Shown: piece after piece, positions 32,701 to 39,643 of the stretch
Numbering within the stretch: the stretch's first letter is position 1
Layout of the letters: every line of letters begins with the position of its first letter
Assembly: GCA_022036555.1 (NCBI GenBank)
Contig: CM039126.1
Coordinates: forward strand, 29,783,925 to 29,847,924
Reading direction: 5' to 3'
DNA length: 64,000 bases
DNA from: Microstegium vimineum
Taxonomy: Eukaryota > Streptophyta > Magnoliopsida > Poales > Poaceae
Program-made: the position numbers and the translations under genes
The notes under the pieces: model-generated
What the model was told of the DNA's origin: nothing
Seen by the model: the letters and a program-made list of their open reading frames with translations, nothing else
Databases searched by the model: none

Positions 32701-35129
32701 TTGTTGTTTGTCATGCCTTGCGTGGACATGATTGCCGTGAGGTCAAACCTCAGACTTGCAATGCCAGGATAGGGGCAAGAGCACTTAATTGGGCACTTTA
32801 TTTTTTTATTATGAACACTGTGGGAAGAAACAGCCTTTCCTGAATTGTATACAAAATTATCTCCATGGAATTCATGAGCTTCATCTGGAGCTGGCGTCTT
32901 CCCCTTAAAATCATATGTTGTAGGTGCATTTACAGTCACTGTACTTCCGTTGTGAAGGTTGGTTGACACAAATGAAATGTCATGACCATTTTTATCTGCA
33001 TGAGACCGAAGGTGGCTCGTGTCTTTAAAGATTGGAACAAGTAAGGAAGATGCTGAAGTTGTTCCTCCTAAGATGCTGCCAGTAACTGCATTTCTCGATA
33101 TACCACTGCAGAAGTGCTCAAACGCTGACTGAGAAGCAGTGCCATTGATAACATATTCTCGAGCACCAGTTTTCAGATCCCAAATATATAATCCACTACC
33201 TGCACCACTGCAAGAGTAGAGATTCTTGCATAAACAAGCTATGTACCCTTTTACTCCCTCCCAAGCTACCAATGATGCATAACCTGGATGGCCAGGAAAC
33301 ATCCTCTCAACACGCATGGTTTGAAGTGAAACAAGCGCCACAAGGCCATCTTCTCCAACAGAAAGGAAGCAGTCATCCCAAGGGTGATATGTCCATGGAG
33401 GTGGTAGTACGATTTGCTTAACTAAGCCAACATGATGATGCATCACAGAAAGAAGTGTGCCAGCATCTAGATCCCAGACACGAACTGTACAATCTGAACT
33501 CCCTGATATGAGTGCTCGGTGTAAGTTTCTAGAGTCAGGGTGGGCATGCATGTAATGTGCAGCCAAGCAAAGAATTGCTCCCTTGTGCCCCAAAAATAAC
33601 CTCTCGGAAATATGTGGGTAAATCCCTCCACCACCAAATTTTGAAGCAGCAGGTGACATGTTCAGAAATCGGATAACTTCTATGTCACCATTATGAAAAC
33701 CATACACTACAGCATATGGAGCATAAGAATCCTCAGAAAGTACCATTGACGAAGACACTGTCCTTTCATACCTTTCTAACATACTGCTGTCTGATGAGCA
33801 CATCTGTGAAATCAATTCCAAGCCTCGGTTGATATTGTATTGAGAACAAGAGGGCTCTGGCCTATATTCTTCTCCCTGAAGGCCACCTTCTCCAAGCATT
33901 TTGCTCATAGGTGGTTTCTGTGTATTCACTGTTTTATTCAGTTCTAACTGATCCATAGACCATATGGAGACTGTTGGTTTCCACAACAATGACCCAGCGA
34001 CCTTATAGAAGCGAGATTCCACCCTAACAAGATGCCGGTCTGACTGGCATAATTTAATTTCCAGTCCCTCTCCTTGCATAGATAAGTTGCTAGGAATTTC
34101 ACACACTACCTCAGACTCAAAGTATGAGCTACCAAGAGCAACCTTGTACATTGTGGCAGCACCATTGCTACTCCACAACACCAAGTTCCTAACCACAACA
34201 CCATCGTCCGAAACATGAGCATCCCATTCATCACTGCTGAGGAAAACAGCTTCAGTAGTGCATACCTTGTCTACTGTCTTTTCGTCCTTGAAAAGAGATG
34301 TACCCAGTAGAGACACCTCACCGAGCGTAGCCCCCTCAATGACACATTTCAACAAACATCTCGTCTTCAGCACCAACGCCACGTGCTTCCCATCATGAGA
34401 CAACGCCACGGCCTCCACCCTCCCGTCCGCCAACTCCGCGGACGCGACACTTGACACCGAGCTCAGGCTGAGACGCCTGGGTGAGTCCACTTCGACAGCC
34501 GTGCCCTCGGCCACGGGGATCACCTGCACCCGACCCTGCGCGTCAACCAGCACAACGCTGACCGCATCATCACCGACGCCACTGACCGCGATCGCCCTCG
34601 GAGGCCCGACTGAGAGGATCCCATTGAAGACGGTGTAGAGGACGGTGAGGGAACGCGCGTCGACGACCACGAGGGCTGACACGTGACGGTGGCTGTCGTC
34701 GGGGGCGTGGCAGAGGATCGCGACGCGAGGATGGGAGGAGGTGATGGACGGGAGCGGGGCGACAAGGGAGGGTGAGCCGGCCCAGGGCGGGAGGGAGCAG
34801 CGGCGGAGGCAGCGGAAGGGTGCGGAGGTGGAGAAGAGGGAGAGCACTCCCGCGGTGCAGGCGGCGAGAAGGGAGGCCGGTGAGGGGAGTGAGCAGAGGG
34901 AGGTGATGGCGGCAGCGTGGGCGCAGAGGAGGGAAGACGGGCGCAGGGATGGGGAAGCTGAGACGGGCGCCATTGGCCAGTGGAGGACGGTGCCGTCGGC
35001 GGCGCCGGTGAAGAGCGCGGCCGGGGTTGCGACGGCGGCGGTGACGTGGTGTGACGGCGGCAACGGCGACCAGAGCGCGGCCACAGAGTGGCACTTCATC
35101 GCATGGAGGGTGTGGATGGGATCCGGCAT
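7193..35129 (-). CDS. WDR7 / rabconnectin-3beta-like WD40 protein, eight exons (whole gene)
   Basis: Coding segments in transcription order: 35129-32394, 32319-32216, 31212-31143, 20687-19881, 19245-19043, 16484-16361, 8323-8117, 7336-7193. All borders are GT/AG and the phases agree, giving 4,395 nt (about 1,464 residues plus stop). The N-terminal half holds WD40 repeats: an early one around residues 20-55 and a clear cluster around 510-660 with the SDCTVRVWDLDAGT and GLYIWDLKTG signatures. The C-terminal third contains conserved stretches (RMAARSLFHCA, DASGPPGLPRLL, GLVAFSENGLMIRWWSLGS) that I recognise from the plant homologue of animal WDR7 (Arabidopsis At4g11270 family, about 1,450 residues). 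Animal WDR7 is the beta subunit of rabconnectin-3, which regulates V-ATPase assembly on endomembranes; a similar role in plants is an inference. The 28-kb span is caused by transposons in introns 3, 5 and 6. Length, phases and conserved sequence all argue that it is functional. Confidence 0.93.
7337..8116 (-). other. WDR7-like intron 7
   Basis: 780 nt. The centre (about 7800-7980) contains a degenerate inverted arrangement of 'tgcttggatg' and 'catccaaaca' that may be a small MITE. The ends are ordinary AT-rich intron. Confidence 0.5.
8117..8323 (-). CDS. WDR7-like exon 7
   Basis: 207 nt, phase 0/0. Acceptor TTTCTAG|GGTCTG, donor TCAGAG|GTATAT. Encodes GLVAFSENGLMIRWWSLGSA through DKHGRSE, one of the most conserved parts of the family. 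Confidence 0.94.
8532..9216. mobile_element. Non-autonomous hAT element in intron 6
   Basis: Terminal inverted repeats CAGGCCCGGCACTG at the left and the inverse of CAGTGCCGGTC at the right. It is flanked by a perfect 8-bp duplication TCCATATA (8524-8531 and 9217-9224), diagnostic of hAT. Subterminal 'taggcccc' units occur at both ends. 685 bp, no transposase. It holds a (TA)n(TG)n microsatellite at about 8660-8725. Confidence 0.85.
8660..8725. repeat. (TA)n(TG)n microsatellite
   Basis: An uninterrupted TA tract passes into a TG tract of more than 40 bases, inside the hAT element. Confidence 0.9.
9217..9600. other. Spacer with probable 3' LTR start and poly-C tract of a minus-strand copia remnant
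   Basis: A run of C at about 9569-9588 lies between 'ttccaaca' and the copia remnant. On the minus strand this reads poly-G followed by TGTTGGAATGTGTG, the arrangement expected for a polypurine tract followed by a 3' LTR starting at about 9567. The LTR's far end was not defined. Confidence 0.4.
9601..11446 (-). pseudogene. Ty1/copia reverse transcriptase-RNase H remnant
   Basis: The minus strand encodes the pol C-terminal half: a Pro-rich linker, then WIWTHKRRADGTLERYKARW, the RT active site LLLYVDDIVLTA, KSLYGLKQAPRAWY, and RNase H motifs VYTDADWAGCPDTRRSTSGY and SAEAEYRAVANG. It is interrupted by nonsense codons at 11111-11113 (before TWDLV) and 9953-9955 (after ASWL). The RNase H tail (TKHVEIDLHFVRDRV, ADIFTKGLPSSTF) continues in the same frame. 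gag, protease and integrase are missing. It resembles the small-LTR copia group (Ale/Retrofit-like); the lineage is inferred. Confidence 0.9.
11640..11890 (-). repeat. Putative copia LTR fragment
   Basis: On the minus strand the segment starts TGTTATGACCGGAGTCC at 11890. It contains 'cctagtcctat' type text and a TATAAATAGC stretch, as in small copia LTRs. The distal end and TSD were not found. It differs from the LTR start proposed near 9567, so it is not clearly the partner. Confidence 0.4.
11891..12033. other. Short spacer before the hAT transposase remnant
   Basis: AT-rich sequence; the left terminus of the hAT element was not found here and may be deleted. Confidence 0.4.
12034..14166 (+). 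pseudogene. hAT-superfamily transposase (DUF659 / dimerisation type), degraded
   Basis: Plus-strand segments resemble the large plant hAT group with a DUF659 domain. They include FGPGGKKPNQHQLREKLL, the ...NGCSIMTDAWIDQKRRS motif, VTDNASNNMAAKDL, SCATHTLNLMLEGIG, then the C-terminal ATWWTNYGTQVPTLQRMAIR and SSASRYERTWSCF dimerisation block, and NHTKKRNKLTCERLNQLVFV with an acidic tail. Two introns are plausible: 13279-13527 (CCCAG|GTAATT ... TTATAG|CAACA) and 13646-13749 (AAAGT|GTAAGC ... ATGCAG|AATC). Breaks: a frameshift near 12420 after GCIERVG, and another near 13050-13080. The N-terminal BED zinc finger is absent upstream, so the copy is inactive. Confidence 0.85.
14167..14715 (+). mobile_element. 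3' end of the hAT element
   Basis: Follows the transposase stop. Near the end are dense AAAC/GTTT-containing subterminal motifs ('ccgtttaac', 'cgtgtaaac', 'cgctaaacg'). It terminates in GGAAAACATTG at 14715, i.e. inverse CAATGTTTTCC, a hAT-like terminus shared with the MITE at 15715-16230. The left terminus and TSD were not found. Confidence 0.55.
14716..15245 (+). pseudogene. Ty3/gypsy integrase remnant
   Basis: Plus-strand translation gives broken gypsy integrase: VNEGICGTPQSATKMKWLL (HHCC region), GNIQLVLADVLHSIVKPWPF, LDFIGQIHPPSSKGHRFVLI, ITDYFTKWTEAVPLKNM and TTDQGTSFVS. Several stops and frameshifts interrupt it. The motif set resembles the Tat lineage. gag, RT and LTRs are absent, so this is a fragment. 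Confidence 0.8.
15246..15485. other. Unassigned spacer in intron 6
   Basis: T/G-rich sequence, possibly the untranslated 3' end of a retroelement. Nothing specific was recognised. Confidence 0.3.
15486..15708. mobile_element. MITE with GGCCCTGTTTAGAT-type termini
   Basis: Starts GGGCCCTGTTTAGATCC and ends with the inverse, GAATCTAAGCAAGGGC. The interior 'gtaatttgcgagacaaa' is a familiar grass MITE signature. About 223 bp; superfamily not resolved because no clean TSD is visible. Confidence 0.65.
15715..16230. mobile_element. hAT-type MITE rich in GTCGACCAG repeats
   Basis: Begins CATTGTTTTTAGGTCG; the inverse complement of its end begins CAATGTTTTCTGGTCG. It is flanked by a near-perfect 8-bp duplication (GCTTGGTC at 15707-15714, CCTTGGTC at 16231-16238). 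Both subterminal regions are packed with 'gattaatcg', 'ggtcgac' and 'cgaccag' units. No coding capacity. Confidence 0.8.
16231..16360 (-). other. 5' end of intron 6 of the WDR7-like gene
   Basis: The remaining original intron sequence between exon 6 and the hAT MITE, AT-rich, with donor GTTTGA at 16360-16355. Confidence 0.6.
16361..16484 (-). CDS. WDR7-like exon 6
   Basis: 124 nt. Acceptor TATGTAG|TGTCAC completes the Ser codon; encodes VTKIKILDASGPPGLPRLL through LSFSPDGE; donor GGAGAG|GTTTGA. Joins in phase 0 to GLVAFSENG of exon 7 across an 8-kb intron. Confidence 0.94.
16536..16784. mobile_element. Stowaway-like MITE, copy 1 (intron 5)
   Basis: Very similar to 30726-30979 in intron 3: shared text includes 'atcaaataaacatcattag', 'aatgtattttcataataa' and 'cgcataccatagttgcatt'. 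The ends are imperfect inverted repeats around 'ccaaaagaat(g/t)caattct'. It lies about 50 bp from the exon 6 acceptor. Confidence 0.75.
16871..17270 (-). pseudogene. Ty1/copia gag-protease fragment
   Basis: The minus strand encodes the copia protease region: WYLDSGASNHMTG (catalytic D-S-G), then FGDGSRVQIRG, and after one stop GTVVFRCRNGEHRALTEVYF and IPQLRSS. The upstream residues are acidic linker. Only about 400 bp survive. Confidence 0.85.
17275..17600 (-). pseudogene. LINE (L1-type) 3' fragments
   Basis: The minus strand at about 17480-17280 encodes FNGVVIYMFWNI, a stop, then KERNRRIFQN and ASRAKEDIELH, which is the end of an L1 ORF2 (zf-RVT downstream region). At 17590-17512 the minus strand reads 'gatacgcagttctcctgcgt' then CGAGAAAAAAAAAA, a plant L1 3' tail with poly(A). 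The tail lies on the 5' side of the ORF piece, so two separate insertions or a rearrangement are implied. Confidence 0.6.
17743..17788. repeat. (TG)n microsatellite
   Basis: An uninterrupted TG dinucleotide tract of about 45 bases in intron 5. Confidence 0.95.
17789..18379 (-). other. Unremarkable part of intron 5
   Basis: AT-rich intron sequence without a recognised element or open frame of interest. Confidence 0.45.
18380..18722 (-). mobile_element. Copia solo LTR in intron 5
   Basis: 343 bp with TGTTA...TAACA ends and a perfect 5-bp duplication AACTA on both sides (18375-18379 and 18723-18727). In minus sense it starts TGTTAGAGTACATCATGG, has a TATATAAGG box, and a C-rich tail (seen on plus as the G-run at 18404-18448). 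A single LTR with intact TSD means the element body was lost by LTR-LTR recombination. Its promoter would point along the host gene. Confidence 0.88.
18723..19042 (-). other. 5' end of intron 5
   Basis: Original intron sequence between exon 5 donor (GTACAT) and the solo LTR insertion point; no element seen. Confidence 0.5.
19043..19245 (-). CDS. WDR7-like exon 5
   Basis: 203 nt. Acceptor TTGTGCAG|GCAATC, donor GAAAG|GTACAT. Encodes AISYILHTMDPSNLIMRKAC and on to IRVYDIE, ending in phase 2. Confidence 0.94.
19246..19880 (-). other. WDR7-like intron 4
   Basis: 635 nt of AT-rich sequence with GT/AG borders; no element recognised. Confidence 0.7.
19881..20687 (-). CDS. WDR7-like exon 4
   Basis: 807 nt, phase 0 at both ends. 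Acceptor CTTGCAG|CTTCTG, donor GATAAG|GTTAGA. Encodes the conserved segment beginning LLVSFWQHPSEHVRMAARSL and ending SLIPYLDK, probably helical repeats (inference). Confidence 0.95.
20688..21253 (-). other. 3' part of intron 3 of the WDR7-like gene
   Basis: Original AT-rich intron between the exon 4 acceptor and the copia insertion site (TSD TTACA at 21254-21258). Nothing else recognised. Confidence 0.6.
21259..21503 (+). repeat. Left LTR of the intron 3 copia element
   Basis: 245 bp, TGAAAG...CTAACA. Direct repeat of 27292-27303 plus 29626-29869. Confidence 0.88.
21504..21520 (+). promoter_or_regulatory. Primer-binding site of the intron 3 copia element
   Basis: TTTGGTATCAGGAGACC directly follows the LTR. 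It resembles the TGGTATCAGAGC site complementary to initiator tRNA-Met used by plant copia elements, with a one-base insertion. Confidence 0.7.
21790..25065 (+). pseudogene. Decayed copia gag-pol
   Basis: In order on plus: gag residues (LLASIPPEIATSLATKPT, LSGLVQQLARHSD, EQKAVEKYLCVVPK) at about 21950-22230; then an inverted block; then the integrase core (HTDNGAEFIAAKFATYC, TLQQNGVVKR) from about 22780; RT (MQQEMDSVEHN, stop, TWELVNLPDG, KWVFKLNKNE, VDNLIITSTEEAQ with V-D-N in place of V-D-D); RNase H (ARRPGAAHCVGYYNSG, LFFLGNCLMSWQSIK); and the pol end INVVDQLADILTKSLGQGKF. Many stops and frameshifts are present and the catalytic second Asp of RT is replaced by Asn. Inactive. Confidence 0.85.
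22231..22740 (-). pseudogene. Inverted protease to pre-integrase block inside the copia element
   Basis: On the minus strand this block reads protease/GAG-pre-integrase sequence: LLHNV-YYIPALHNSIGL-like text in mixed frames, then FEHQFESLQKLERKKMVHGM, PQINHAE, stop, LCDMCVVTKQ, and in another frame QKQLELIHSDLCGL. Flanking gag and integrase core read on plus. The block is therefore an approximately 0.5-kb segment flipped in place. Confidence 0.75.
25076..25195. repeat. 58-bp tandem duplication past the copia pol end
   Basis: Two adjacent copies of a unit containing 'atgagtgattgttcaacatt' and 'gagcggtttcactaatc', nearly identical. Confidence 0.9.
25196..27265. other. Unassigned 2-kb insertion between copia pol and its right LTR
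   Basis: An element of this kind should have little sequence between the end of pol and its polypurine tract, yet about 2.1 kb intervenes. The left half is GC-rich with 'ggtttgg' and 'cctcaaaac' units. The right half (26640-26900) has 'catcggacgc' and 'gcgtccggt' motifs like Sirevirus LTRs, then a C-run and GGCCCTTCA at 27265. It is probably a diverged LTR, but start and TSD are uncertain ('ccac' flanks both sides at best). A hAT MITE sits inside it. Confidence 0.4.
25819..26094. mobile_element. hAT-type MITE with perfect 8-bp TSD
   Basis: The ends are imperfect inverted repeats around GATGAAAACGG, with subterminal 'ggatacga' and 'cggatat' units. TSD CTTATTAG occurs at 25811-25818 and 26095-26102. 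276 bp, non-coding. Confidence 0.88.
27292..27303 (+). repeat. Left stub of the right copia LTR
   Basis: TGAAAGATAAGC, the first 12 bases of the LTR, cut off by the solo LTR at 27304; TAAGC is the target duplication. Confidence 0.85.
28043..28206. mobile_element. Small hAT-type MITE inside the solo LTR
   Basis: Starts CAGGGGTGAAGCTATAG; the inverse of its end reads CAGTGGCAAAGCTAGAA. TSD ACCGGAAG/ACCGGAAA (28035-28042, 28207-28214), 7 of 8 matching. 164 bp with 'gcaccccc' subterminal units. Confidence 0.8.
29007..29356 (+). mobile_element. Copia-type solo LTR inside the Sirevirus solo LTR
   Basis: 350 bp, TGTTATGG...GTTAACA, with perfect TSD GTAGG (29002-29006 and 29357-29361). It has 'ttgtataagtattgg' as a TATA-like region and a GC-rich 3' half. 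Confidence 0.85.
29626..29869 (+). repeat. Right part of the right copia LTR
   Basis: Begins with the second TAAGC copy and matches 21266-21503; ends CGAACA, followed by the element's TSD TTACA. Confidence 0.87.
29870..30725 (-). other. Intron 3, part between copia and MITE, with tandem duplication
   Basis: Resumes the host intron after the copia TSD. It holds a tandem duplication with a period of about 157 bp: 'ctgaagatctac' and 'tccttgatcactcaagttat' recur at about 30154-30297 and 30311-30441. No gene recognised. Confidence 0.6.
30154..30441. repeat. 157-bp imperfect tandem duplication
   Basis: Two copies share 'gaaaaacagagaatgcattt' and 'ttgtgtgtggttttctttt'. Copy 1 has a short internal extra segment near 30238. 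Confidence 0.9.
30726..30979. mobile_element. Stowaway-like MITE, copy 2 (intron 3)
   Basis: Close relative of 16536-16784. Ends are inverted repeats of the CTACCTTCGTCCCCAAAAG type, with TA on each side (30724-30725, 30980-30981). 254 bp. Confidence 0.82.
31143..31212 (-). CDS. WDR7-like exon 3
   Basis: 70 nt. Acceptor TTTCAG|TGGC completes the Ser codon started in exon 2; encodes GLAAFYTRHFAEKVP through PPSLQ; donor CTACAG|GTTCAG. Too short to be found as an open frame on its own. It joins in phase 0 to LLVSFW of exon 4. Confidence 0.92.
31367..31512. mobile_element. Stowaway MITE (146 bp)
   Basis: Long inverted repeats around TTCCAAATTATAAG; TA duplications at 31365-31366 and 31513-31514. 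The interior also folds ('gatacatag' against 'ctatgtatc' type text). Confidence 0.88.
31751..32008. mobile_element. Stowaway MITE (258 bp)
   Basis: Left end CTCCCTCCATCCCAAATTAT; the right end is its inverse with two changes; TA duplications at 31749-31750 and 32009-32010. Same family as 3250-3507. Confidence 0.9.
32216..32319 (-). CDS. WDR7-like exon 2
   Basis: Acceptor TTTCAG|CTTTGG, donor CAGCAG|GTATTA. Encodes LWKSSAEFCAMRSLSIVSLA and on to SCTNAS, ending in phase 2. Intron 1 is only 74 nt. Confidence 0.93.
32394..35129 (-). CDS. WDR7-like exon 1 (residues 1-912)
   Basis: The long first exon carries all the recognisable WD repeats. Two start codons are possible. The first (35129) gives MPDPIHTLHA before the second Met at 35099, and MKCHSVAALWS after that second Met matches the usual start of the plant family, so the downstream start may be the real one. 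Coding begins very GC-rich (to about 34370) and becomes balanced after it, a gradient common in grass genes. The donor is CTTGAG|GTATAC at 32394/32393; reading past it would give a short false C terminus ending at 32286. Residues about 710-860 look like a low-complexity linker (inference). Confidence 0.93.
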
Positions 35130-38100
35130 CCGGCGAGGTCTAGTCTAGACCGGAGGGGACGAAGATCTCATCTGCGCGGGTGGTTGTTTCGCTTTAATCG
35201 TCGGACGGAGACGGAATTCCGGGATCCAACTGGATCGATCTGGGCCGTCGGATCATTGCGCGGACGGTTGTCAATTGACTTGTTCTGTTTGTCTCCCAGT
35301 CTGCTCTCTGCTGTGCAAGGGTTGACCGTTGACTGCGATCAGATGTGCCGTGTGCGTGTGCCGCTTGGGGCAGCAGCAATGCAAGATAACAAGGGCGTTT
35401 GTTTCAAAAAAAAAAACAAGGGTGTTGGCTTGGGCCAAAAGTAGACTATAGCATGTGCCTTCTCTCCTATAATTACACAGCTTGACCCATGTCTTTTTAA
35501 AGCACGAGTAGGTTCTGCAGTTGGCCTTTTGCTACAGTCACATCTTATTCAGCTTCTAACGCGTTTCTCTATGGATACTTCAGACATGTTATGAGGCTAT
35601 TGATAGATATGACAATAAACAGTGGACGTGTATGTGGAGCTTGAAGTAGTACATCTGGGTGGCCCTTTGGAGAGGCCCTTAGCTGTTGTAGTTTTGGCCT
35701 TTCAATCCTAATTTATTACTACTAGTTCGTGCTCGCATGTTGCAGAAAATACTATGAGCTCGGAAAACACTTATCCTAACACGTGTGCTAATGCCCGTAC
35801 CACGCAAATTCTAGAAATGGTAAGCTGTAGATCAAGAATGCAGTGTCCACGGTTGGTTTTTTTATAAGTAATGCTCATGAAGATGTGCAAGTGCAACAAA
35901 ATCAATAACTACAACACTAAAGGTAGTTTTTAAACTTTGTGCATAATATATTTCATCTTTAACAAGAGCGTACACATGTGTTTTTTTGTCTGCGAACATG
36001 ACAGGAGCAAAGATCATGCACCTGTGTTGTAATAAATTTTTTAAGTGTCATTTGTTAACAGACTTTTAGGATGCAAAGTGAATTTGGAGATAACATGAAT
36101 CTTTTACATTTCGTCGCTTAGAAATCAGAACATAATAGCAGACTTGTAAGATGTACAATATAAATGTGGAGAAAACAACGACAACATAGGCCAACAGAGC
36201 TGATTCATTTTCTCTTATCGAGAATAACAGTTTGCATGTATACTTCTGCAAGTTGAGAGTAGAACCGGAGGGAACTTCAAACCACCTCATACAACATAAT
36301 TAATGATAGAAACATGAATTAAAATAAGTTTCAGCTATCTTTAAACAACAAAAATGGAAAAATTCATGAAGAGTTACATAGGAGTAGCCTCAATAATGAG
36401 TAACTGCAGTCCTCTAGTTTTTTCTTACAAATTGGACAAACAATGATTAAAAAAACTTAGGAACCTTAACACCTGATGAGGCAATGAGTTGTATAAACTG
36501 GTAGTCGTGTCCATGTCTGAAAAGAGGAAAATATATCAATATGCACATAGAGAAAAACATGAAGCGATGAGTTTCAATTGAATATAGTAAGGATCATATC
36601 AGAATGAGATTTAACGAATCACAGTAAACCAGATGTCTAAATTATATGCGAATAATCATAGTCAATCATGCCAGTGCAAAAGCATCATATTCATATATAG
36701 TAGTAATAAGGGCAATGACCAAGGGTAGTGGGGTATCTAAGTTAAAGAGCCTTTTTAACTACTATATGTAGTCAGGGTGATAGGGTGCAAGTGACCTCCA
36801 ACAGAGTGTGACCATAATGACTATGTCTAACATATGGTGATGTTCATAAAATATGTAAGTTTATAAGTTTTGAGCCGAAGAAAATAAAATTGGAAGATTA
36901 AGAAATGTCGAATTCAAGAAACCAAAATCACAAGACTGGAAGGAAATAAAATCACCTGAGATGCATTTAATAGATTTGTGGTGTACAGAAAATAGCAACA
37001 CATGACACAGTAGACCAGAAGAGACATAATTAGATGGAAGGACCTCCAAAACAACTACCAAAACTTGTTTTAGCTATAATGGCCACCTACATTAATAATA
37101 TATGACCAATTTAGTATACAATCTGGTATGAAAACCAGATGCAAAACCTAAAAATAGATAAATAAATTCAATACTGAAAGAAGCAAAGAGACTATATTCT
37201 CTGTTTAGTTGCATATCAGATAGAAACATGTAAACAAATATCCATCAGCAAGCATCCTTGCATGTCCAAAATAGGATAAAAAGGACTAATTTTTTGATTC
37301 AATCTATGCACAAAGCAGCCAACGCACCGATCCATAATTAAACATATATGACTAATTGTAGTAAACTGCACGAACAGAGGAAGGGGATGTGACCAGGAAA
37401 AATAGTAAAACGTAAATAGCCCATCAAGACAAAATTTTGAAGAGTATCATAACAAACCTTTAATGTACACAAGCTGCAAAATTTGAATTTGAGCGACAAC
37501 TTACCAAGTTAATTTACTATATACTAAAAATAAAAAAAATATTTGCCTAACGTATGAAGCATGATGGGGCATGAAATAGAACTAAGTGGTGAGCAAATAT
37601 TTTTAAAAGTACGAAGGCAAGTAATACTGAAATTCAAATAGAATCTTAATTTGGCATGAATATGCACTTTACATACCAGCACATGTTGCCTATCTCAAGA
37701 ATGGATAGATGGGCAAATTGGTAAATGTCTTTTAACCATTGGCAGTGACCAAGTGATACCTGTGAGTCAGTTCATTGCCCAAAAATTGTATTTAGGTTTG
37801 GTGTCTATTTTGTAGTGGTTCAAAAATGAAGCTTCCTAAACTGTAATGAATACATAATTGCAATAAACCAAATAGGGTCTCAGTACCTCCTAAAGTCGAG
37901 CTCGAATGAGATAATATACTTTTTTATATTTCCGAAGTAAAATAATCTTATATTAAGATGCAAAATAACTATCTTATGAAAGCATTAGGTAAAGCTTTTG
38001 TACGCAAAATAGCTGCACATATGACATATTGGCTTGGACAGTTCCAGAAAACCACATGATGAAGCAAACCAACTGTAATGTGTAATAATTCCTAAACATG

Positions 38101-38939
38101 ACCTATATAACTTGTTGTGGGTATTGCTATAGGTATTGCTATAGCTAAAACTGATCTCGCATCATCCCTCGATATGGGCTTGTCCCTTTATACCTGGAGA
38201 TGCCCTACAAAAATGTAGTGCTCAGCTGCGTGCTGCCACAACAGAGCAGTATGCAGTGTGATAATATACATGCATACATTAATAACTGAACATTATATAT
38301 ATTATAAAGTCCAATATATTCTTTATGACACTACTAACTGAATACGCTGAGCATGTAAAGGTTACATTGCACTAATAGAGTCTCAATATAGAAGAGCAAA
38401 ACTTGTCCATGTCATTGAAGGCGTCGTAATTAGGACTAAATTATGTGTGCAAATTTAGAAGAGAAAGGACATATGATTTTCAGCTTGTTTACCTATTTGT
38501 ATACAAATAAAGAATATAAGAGACGTTCATTCATATCAATAAAAAGAACTGAAAAGGTTAAGTGCTCTGGTGGCCGCTCGTTTGGCGCCCTGGAGCGATG
38601 CAGTGGCAACTGCTATGGTGGAGAAGCAGGGGTGGACCCATGTCATGAGTGCTAGGCTGATGCTGACGCGGATCGACGGGAGGCGATGCAAGAGTGGCTT
38701 CGCCGGCATCGACGTCATTCCGATTAAAGCAAAAATCGAGGACGGTGTGCAAAAGAAAAATAAAATAAAAGAAGTGCATTTGCACCTTCATATGCAAGAA
38801 CAACCTTGATGGGTTTACCTGGATGGGGTTTGATGCTCAACCACACCCACCTTGTGGATCTGTAGCAAAATCGGGAGCATGTAAATGTGTAGGATTAGGA
38901 TTTCCAAATCAATATAAAGAAGAAAGTACATGAGAAGGA
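35130..38939. other. Upstream region of the WDR7-like gene; no gene recognised
   Basis: The first 350 bases are GC-balanced and probably include the 5' UTR and promoter of the WD40 gene. The remainder (about 35450-38560) is AT-rich, with no open frame I can assign and no complete element. A GC-rich patch at 38568-38730 contains 'ggggtggaccca' and may be a transposon fragment. No RNA gene was recognised by eye. Confidence 0.5.
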
Positions 38940-39565
38940 GTCTAGTGGGGAAGAAGTTTGTAAGATCCAAAGCTTGTTCTTCCTCTCTAGGGTGATTAGG
39001 AGTGACAAGTGTGCATCCACCCACCTTTCTAGGCTTGAGTGGGTCAAGTGAAGGTCTTGTGCTTGTTACTATTTATGATCGACAACACCTAGACGGTTTG
39101 GTTGCGATCGGAGGCTTGGTGACCACCGGGAGCTTGTTGGTGGCCCTCCTCCACATGTTGTGATCGGTTGTGGGCGATTCACCGAGCTGGAGCGGCGAAG
39201 AATCAGCTCATAGAGAGCACCCGGTCCTTGCGCGGATCAAGGGAGAGAAATACCTTGCGAGGTGCTCTAACGAGGACTAGGGGGAGTGTCGACTCCTGGA
39301 TACATCGGGAAAACATTGCGTGCCACCCTTGTTTCTATCCCTAGCTCTTTACTTTTCCGCATTTACATTCCACACTTGTTCTTACCTTTGGAACTATAAT
39401 TGTGTAGGGCGTTCTTACTTTCTATGGCTTGCTACCGCTTTTTATCTAGGACACACTTCCGGTAGGCACTAGGGGGTGATTGACATTTGTTAGGTTTTAC
39501 ATTTTCACTTTAGAAATTTAAAACAAGCCCAATTCACCCCCCCTCTTGGACATATGATCCTTTCA
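38940..39565 (+). mobile_element. 5' LTR (3' portion) of the older outer Sirevirus
   Basis: Shares the family landmarks 'gacaagtgtgcatccac', 'cacctagacgg', 'gaatcagctcatagagagca' and 'gactaggggga', and ends GATCCTTTCA at 39565. The LTR looks truncated on its left; the exact break was not determined. Confidence 0.75.
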
Positions 39566-39582
39566 ATTGGTATTAGAGCCTT
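39566..39582 (+). promoter_or_regulatory. Primer-binding site of the outer Sirevirus
   Basis: ATTGGTATTAGAGCC directly after the LTR; initiator tRNA-Met-type site with one mismatch to TGGTATCAGAGC. Confidence 0.75.
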
Positions 39583-39617
39583 GTTTCTCTTAATTAGGCT
39601 TTACCGCCTAGAGCAAG

Positions 39618-39643
39618 ATGTCCCATGGGGACGGACCACCCCC
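39618..39643 (+). pseudogene. First codons of the outer Sirevirus gag, cut by the nested element
   Basis: ATG at 39618 opens MSHGDGPP and is interrupted after 26 bases by the LTR at 39644. The frame resumes at 53431. The matching start in the nested element reads MSHRDGPPPMFDGD, confirming the junction. Confidence 0.85.

Noticed and set aside
35700..36060. Possible Helitron boundary near 'tactactagttcg'
   Set aside because: No 3' hairpin plus CTRR end and no matching partner could be located.
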